From assembly GCA_046729975.1 (NCBI GenBank), contig JBKPHS010000024.1, forward strand, positions 1-6,554: a stretch of DNA of 6,554 bases, in the 5' to 3' direction. Position 1 is the stretch's first letter, and the number at the start of each line of letters is the position of its first letter. The stretch is from JBKPHS01 sp046729975. Its GTDB lineage: Bacteria > Actinomycetota > Thermoleophilia > Solirubrobacterales > Thermoleophilaceae. Below the pieces are notes generated by a model, which did not search any database, was not told the DNA's origin, and was given only the letters and a program-made list of their open reading frames with translations. A program made the position numbers and the translations under genes. Positions 5,485-6,554 of this stretch are shown here, one piece after another.

Positions 5485-6554
5485 TGAGCGCGGCGGAGGG
5501 CGCCGGTGGACCCGCGGTCGAGGTCCATGACCTGCGGATCGAGCTCACGCGCACGGGCGTCGACGTGGTCGATGAGATCGTCGTCGACATCCGTCCGGGG
5601 CGGGTGCTCGGCCTGGTCGGCGAGTCGGGGTCGGGCAAGACGACCGTCGGGATGGCGCTGCTGGGTCACGTCCGGCGCGGTGGCCGAGTCGCCGGCGGCG
5701 TGATCCGCATCGACGGGCGCGAGCTGGGCTCCCTGAGCGAGGGCGACCTGCGTCGCCTGCGCGGCGGAGTCGTGTCGTATATCCCGCAGGATCCGGGCAC
5801 CTCGCTGAATCCCGCGCTGCGGATCGGCACCCAGCTCGAGGAGATCCTCACGGCCCACGCTCCGACCACCAGCTCGCCGGAGCGCATGACGCGCGTGCGC
5901 GAGGCGCTCCAGGAGGTCGCGCTGCCGTCCGACGACGCGTTCCTGCGCCGCTACCCGCACCAGCTCTCAGGCGGCCAGCAGCAGCGCGTGGCGATCGCGA
6001 TGGCCTTCGCCAACCGCCCACGCGTGATCGTCTGCGATGAGCCGACCACCGGCCTCGACGTCACGACCCAGTCGCGTGTGCTGGAGACCGTGCGCGACCT
6101 GTGCCGAAGCCACGACGTCGCGGCGCTGTACGTCAGCCACGACCTCGCGGTGGTGGCCGAGCTCGCGGACCACGTGGCGGTCATGTACGCCGGGCGGATC
6201 GTCGAGAGCGGCTCCCGTGAGCAGCTGTTCGCCGCGCCCCGCCACCCATACACGCGCCGGCTGCTGCGCGCGGTGCCCGACATCGCCGGAAAGCGGACGG
6301 TCGTCGGCATCCCCGGCCACGCCGCCCTGCCGGACAGCCGGCCGCAGGGCTGCTACTTCCACCCCCGCTGCGAGTTCGCCCGCGAGGACTGCCGCAGCGC
6401 GTTCCCGCCGGTGACCGACCTCGGCGACGGGCACAGCGTGCGCTGCTACCACGTGGCCGAAGCGATCCGCCAGCCGCCGCCCGAGGGCGCCGGCCAGGCG
6501 GAGCGGCGCGTCATCGGCGAGGCCGTGGAGCTCGCCGTGCACGATCTCAACGCC
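5484..6554 (+). CDS. ABC transporter ATP-binding protein, DppD type, probably a fused two-domain ATPase (truncated by window edge)
   Basis: The frame is open from ATG 5484 to the end of the window: 357 residues with no stop. The first nucleotide-binding domain is complete: Walker A GESGSGKT (46-53, K52), Q-loop Q102 in YIPQDP, signature LSGGQ (161-165), Walker B VIVCDEP (181-187, E186), D-loop GLD (190-192) and switch H219. It is followed by the oligopeptide-type C-terminal region with HPYTRRLL (254-261) and four cysteines, C290, C296, C303 and C321 (C-x5-C-x6-C-x17-C). This is the motif that holds a 4Fe-4S cluster in Dpp ATPases. A linker rich in Pro, Gly and Glu (about 328-346) then leads to AVELAVHDLNA (347-357), which resembles the opening of a second domain (compare AVEVHDLRI at 11-19). 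A fused DppD-DppF protein is therefore likely. GGAGGG lies 5 bases before the ATG, which overlaps the permease stop by one base (TGATG). Confidence 0.92.
   Translation, partial: MSAAEGAGGPAVEVHDLRIELTRTGVDVVDEIVVDIRPGRVLGLVGESGSGKTTVGMALLGHVRRGGRVAGGVIRIDGRELGSLSEGDLRRLRGGVVSYIPQDPGTSLNPALRIGTQLEEILTAHAPTTSSPERMTRVREALQEVALPSDDAFLRRYPHQLSGGQQQRVAIAMAFANRPRVIVCDEPTTGLDVTTQSRVLETVRDLCRSHDVAALYVSHDLAVVAELADHVAVMYAGRIVESGSREQLFAAPRHPYTRRLLRAVPDIAGKRTVVGIPGHAALPDSRPQGCYFHPRCEFAREDCRSAFPPVTDLGDGHSVRCYHVAEAIRQPPPEGAGQAERRVIGEAVELAVHDLNA

Noticed and set aside
3625..6554. Terminator hairpins or internal promoters between transporter genes
   Set aside because: All junctions overlap, and I saw no stem followed by a T run.
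1..6554. tRNA, rRNA, insertion sequences, CRISPR repeats or a novel defence-like system
   Set aside because: No tandem spaced repeats, transposase motifs, terminal inverted repeats or tRNA-like cloverleaf were seen. The window is filled by recognisable metabolic and transport genes.

Overview
The window is GC-rich and gene-dense, with genes that overlap or are separated by only a few bases. Codons strongly favour G or C in the third position, and GTG and TTG starts occur. One substrate-binding protein carries a twin-arginine-like lipoprotein signal, and the ABC ATPase appears to be a fused two-domain form. This suggests an actinomycete-type bacterium, possibly of the Thermoleophilia/Solirubrobacterales kind. 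The taxon is an inference from style, not a match to a known genome.

The layout is two divergent operons around a 76-base regulatory gap (1183-1258). Leftward (minus strand) are two genes of L-carnitine breakdown: a BKACE/DUF849 enzyme (cdhC-like, 286-1182) and, overlapping it by 8 bases, the N-terminus of a carnitine 3-dehydrogenase (cdhA-like, 293 to beyond base 1). Rightward (plus strand) are a GntR/FCD regulator (1259-1999), a family-5 substrate-binding lipoprotein (1996-3624), two Dpp/Opp-type permeases (3614-4570 and 4567-5484) and a Dpp-type ATPase (5484 to beyond 6554). Every plus-strand junction overlaps (4, 11, 4 and 1 bases), so the five genes look like one translationally coupled operon.

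The likely logic is as follows. The ABC transporter imports a substrate. The dehydrogenase oxidises L-carnitine to 3-dehydrocarnitine, and the BKACE enzyme cleaves that with acetyl-CoA into betainyl-CoA and acetoacetate. The GntR regulator probably controls both directions from the palindrome in the gap (AGCATA-GCG-TATGCT, 1217-1231). The enzymes are assigned from their sequence motifs. The idea that the peptide-class transporter carries carnitine or a related compound rests only on gene neighbourhood.

I found no RNA genes, mobile elements, CRISPR arrays or terminators. Nothing here looks like a wholly new system. The most notable points are the pairing of a peptide-family importer with carnitine catabolism, the candidate operator, and the apparent ATPase fusion.
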